From the NCBI GenBank assembly GCA_002474325.1, contig DKNL01000164.1, positions 1 through 8,116 of the forward strand: DNA of 8,116 bases, in the 5' to 3' direction. Positions 7,316 to 8,116 of this stretch are shown piece by piece. The DNA is from Opitutales bacterium UBA7389 (GTDB lineage Bacteria > Verrucomicrobiota > Verrucomicrobiia > Opitutales > Opitutaceae). A program made the position numbers and the translations under genes. How positions within the stretch are numbered: position 1 is the first letter of the stretch; the number at the start of each line of letters is the position of its first letter. The notes beneath the pieces are model-generated. The model did no database searches. It saw nothing but the letters and a program-made list of their open reading frames with translations, and was not told where the DNA came from.

Positions 7316-7356
7316 AAATCGGCAGATACTTACAATCCGCCTAAAGCGTTACCGAT

Positions 7357-7950
7357 CTAATTGTTTCTGGCCCCAGCGATTCGAGCTTCTCTGGACCGGC
7401 GAAATTCTTCCCGCTGTCTCATGCCATTAGCGAGGATGTTGCTAACGAACTGCCTTGCTTCCTCTTCTTTCTTGAGCGTTTCCGGGTCTTTGACACGAAC
7501 GGGCTTTTTAGGGGCGGCAGTTTTGTCCGCCACGCTACGAGTGGGAGCAGCCTGCTTTAGGGTAATGATCTCGTTTTCGTTTATAGCGATCTCCTTGGTG
7601 ATTCCATTGAGAGAAACGGATATGATTCCATCTGCCTCATCCCAACCGCTGACGGCAAAACCATCTTCCGATCCATCTAGGGGCACCCAGACGCTTTCTT
7701 TCGTCTTGGAATCGTAAAGGGAAATGGTAACATCCGATCCGATCGCCATTAAACCCGTAAACTCCATCTGGTCCAATCTTGAAGGGGCCACTTTGGCAGT
7801 TGTCGTCTCCTGAGCCGGAGCCGCTTTAACTCTTTCAAATGGCGAAGGGATCTCTTCAGCCGAAAATAGCTGTATGGCTGCAGCGATGAAAAATAACATA
7901 CTCAGTGGTATCTTCCCTGTAAAAATCCGTCTTTCAGCTCTGTCGCTCAT
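7357..7950 (-). CDS. Exported protein of unknown function with N-terminal signal peptide
   Basis: I do not recognise this 197-residue protein. It begins with a likely Sec signal: a basic n-region (residues 1-13, with RR and K), a hydrophobic core (IPLSMLFFIAAAIQLF, 14-29) and a plausible signal peptidase I site after FSA at residue 31. The mature part has a Pro/Ala/Thr-rich linker (about 35-58) and a small predicted beta-rich segment (about 60-132: FTGLMAIGSDVTISLYD, then VWVPLDG). A second Ala/Pro/Lys linker (134-152) and a highly charged, probably helical tail (154-192) follow. The beta segment faintly recalls periplasmic domains of the PilP/GspC type, but this is only an impression. I prefer the ATG at 7950 because it gives a clean signal peptide; a TTG at 8016 would put 22 unrelated residues in front of it. 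It lies upstream of metK on the same strand, behind a weak hairpin, and has no evident metabolic link. Confidence 0.75.
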   Translation of the reverse strand: MSDRAERRIFTGKIPLSMLFFIAAAIQLFSAEEIPSPFERVKAAPAQETTTAKVAPSRLDQMEFTGLMAIGSDVTISLYDSKTKESVWVPLDGSEDGFAVSGWDEADGIISVSLNGITKEIAINENEIITLKQAAPTRSVADKTAAPKKPVRVKDPETLKKEEEARQFVSNILANGMRQREEFRRSREARIAGARNN

Positions 7951-7968
7951 TCCGTAACCATTGAAACT

Positions 7969-7988
7969 TCGAATCCTTCGATATTCGA
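7969..7988. promoter_or_regulatory. Inverted repeat tcgaat-n8-attcga before the exported-protein gene
   Basis: tcgaat (7969-7974) and attcga (7983-7988) are exact inverted copies lying 18-38 bases before the ATG at 7950. Symmetry and position allow an operator or leader hairpin, but no regulator can be named. Confidence 0.25.
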
Positions 7989-8005
7989 TACAATCAACAA
8001 TATCG

Positions 8006-8018
8006 GCTTGATTCAAGC
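8006..8018. promoter_or_regulatory. Palindrome gcttga-t-tcaagc before the exported-protein gene
   Basis: This 13-base palindrome with a single central base lies between the terminator at 8024-8062 and the ATG at 7950, about 56 bases before the start. It is a reasonable operator candidate in a presumed promoter region. I found no -35/-10 pair close to consensus here. Confidence 0.3.
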
Positions 8019-8023
8019 ACCAA

Positions 8024-8062
8024 TGAAACGCAAAACCAGCCTCCCCGTGTGGAAAGGCTGGT
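8024..8062 (-). terminator. Intrinsic terminator of a gene beyond the right edge
   Basis: On the minus strand ACCAGCCUUUCC pairs with GGGGAGGCUGGU as a 12-base-pair stem with two G-U wobbles and an ACAC tetraloop, followed by UUUGCGUUUC. It stops transcription entering from the right, so the exported-protein gene at 7950 likely has its own promoter. Bases 8063-8116 to its right may include the last codons and a TAA stop (8102-8100) of that outside gene, but five codons are too few to call. Confidence 0.85.
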
Positions 8063-8116
8063 CCCCGTAATCACAAAGCCTCGCGACTTTGAAAATTGGT
8101 TAAGGTGTGAGCTTAC

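Noticed and set aside
7951..8016. TTG-initiated 22-residue extension of the exported protein
   Set aside because: It would bury the signal peptide behind unrelated residues and overlaps the likely promoter; the ATG at 7950 is better.
8074..8091. caaag-n8-ctttg inverted repeat near the right edge, considered as an RNA gene or second terminator
   Set aside because: The stem is only five base pairs with an eight-base loop and no T-run on the minus strand; too weak to call.

Overview
This is a bacterial chromosomal segment in which every credible gene lies on the minus strand, so the window reads functionally from right to left. The organism cannot be named from sequence alone. A verrucomicrobial origin (Opitutae-like) is my best guess. 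It rests on weak or absent Shine-Dalgarno sequences before several starts, an intergenic repeat whose spurious translation (SAFAKAMARQAG) I remember from such genomes, and a bacterial homologue of the archaeal IMP cyclohydrolase. This is an inference from memory, not a search result.

Layout from right to left. At about 8024-8062 a strong intrinsic terminator closes a gene beyond the right edge. At 7950-7357 lies a gene for a small exported protein of unknown function. A gap of about 217 bases holds a weak terminator-like hairpin and, just before the next gene, a perfect inverted repeat in the metK leader. Then come metK (7139-5958) and ahcY (5941-4511), 16 bases apart and closed by a textbook terminator at 4452-4488. 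The 353-base gap 4510-4158 has no believable gene but is rich in hairpins, including a nested inverted-repeat element that may be a dispersed repeat. Next are cysJ (4157-2376) and cysI (2376-682), which share one base in a TGATG stop/start junction. Last, an IMP cyclohydrolase-like gene begins at 585 and runs off the left edge.

The genes fit together around sulfur and the activated methyl cycle. CysJ and CysI form NADPH-sulfite reductase, which makes the sulfide needed for cysteine and methionine. MetK turns methionine and ATP into S-adenosylmethionine. AhcY hydrolyses the S-adenosylhomocysteine left after methyl transfer to adenosine and homocysteine. The IMP cyclohydrolase-like gene belongs by homology to purine synthesis, and its role here is open.

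I see no mobile element, CRISPR array, rRNA, tRNA or recognisable riboswitch, and no undescribed multi-gene system. The points most worth a second look are the structured repeat between ahcY and cysJ, the hairpin in the metK leader, the IMP cyclohydrolase-like gene next to cysJI, and the exported protein of unknown function.
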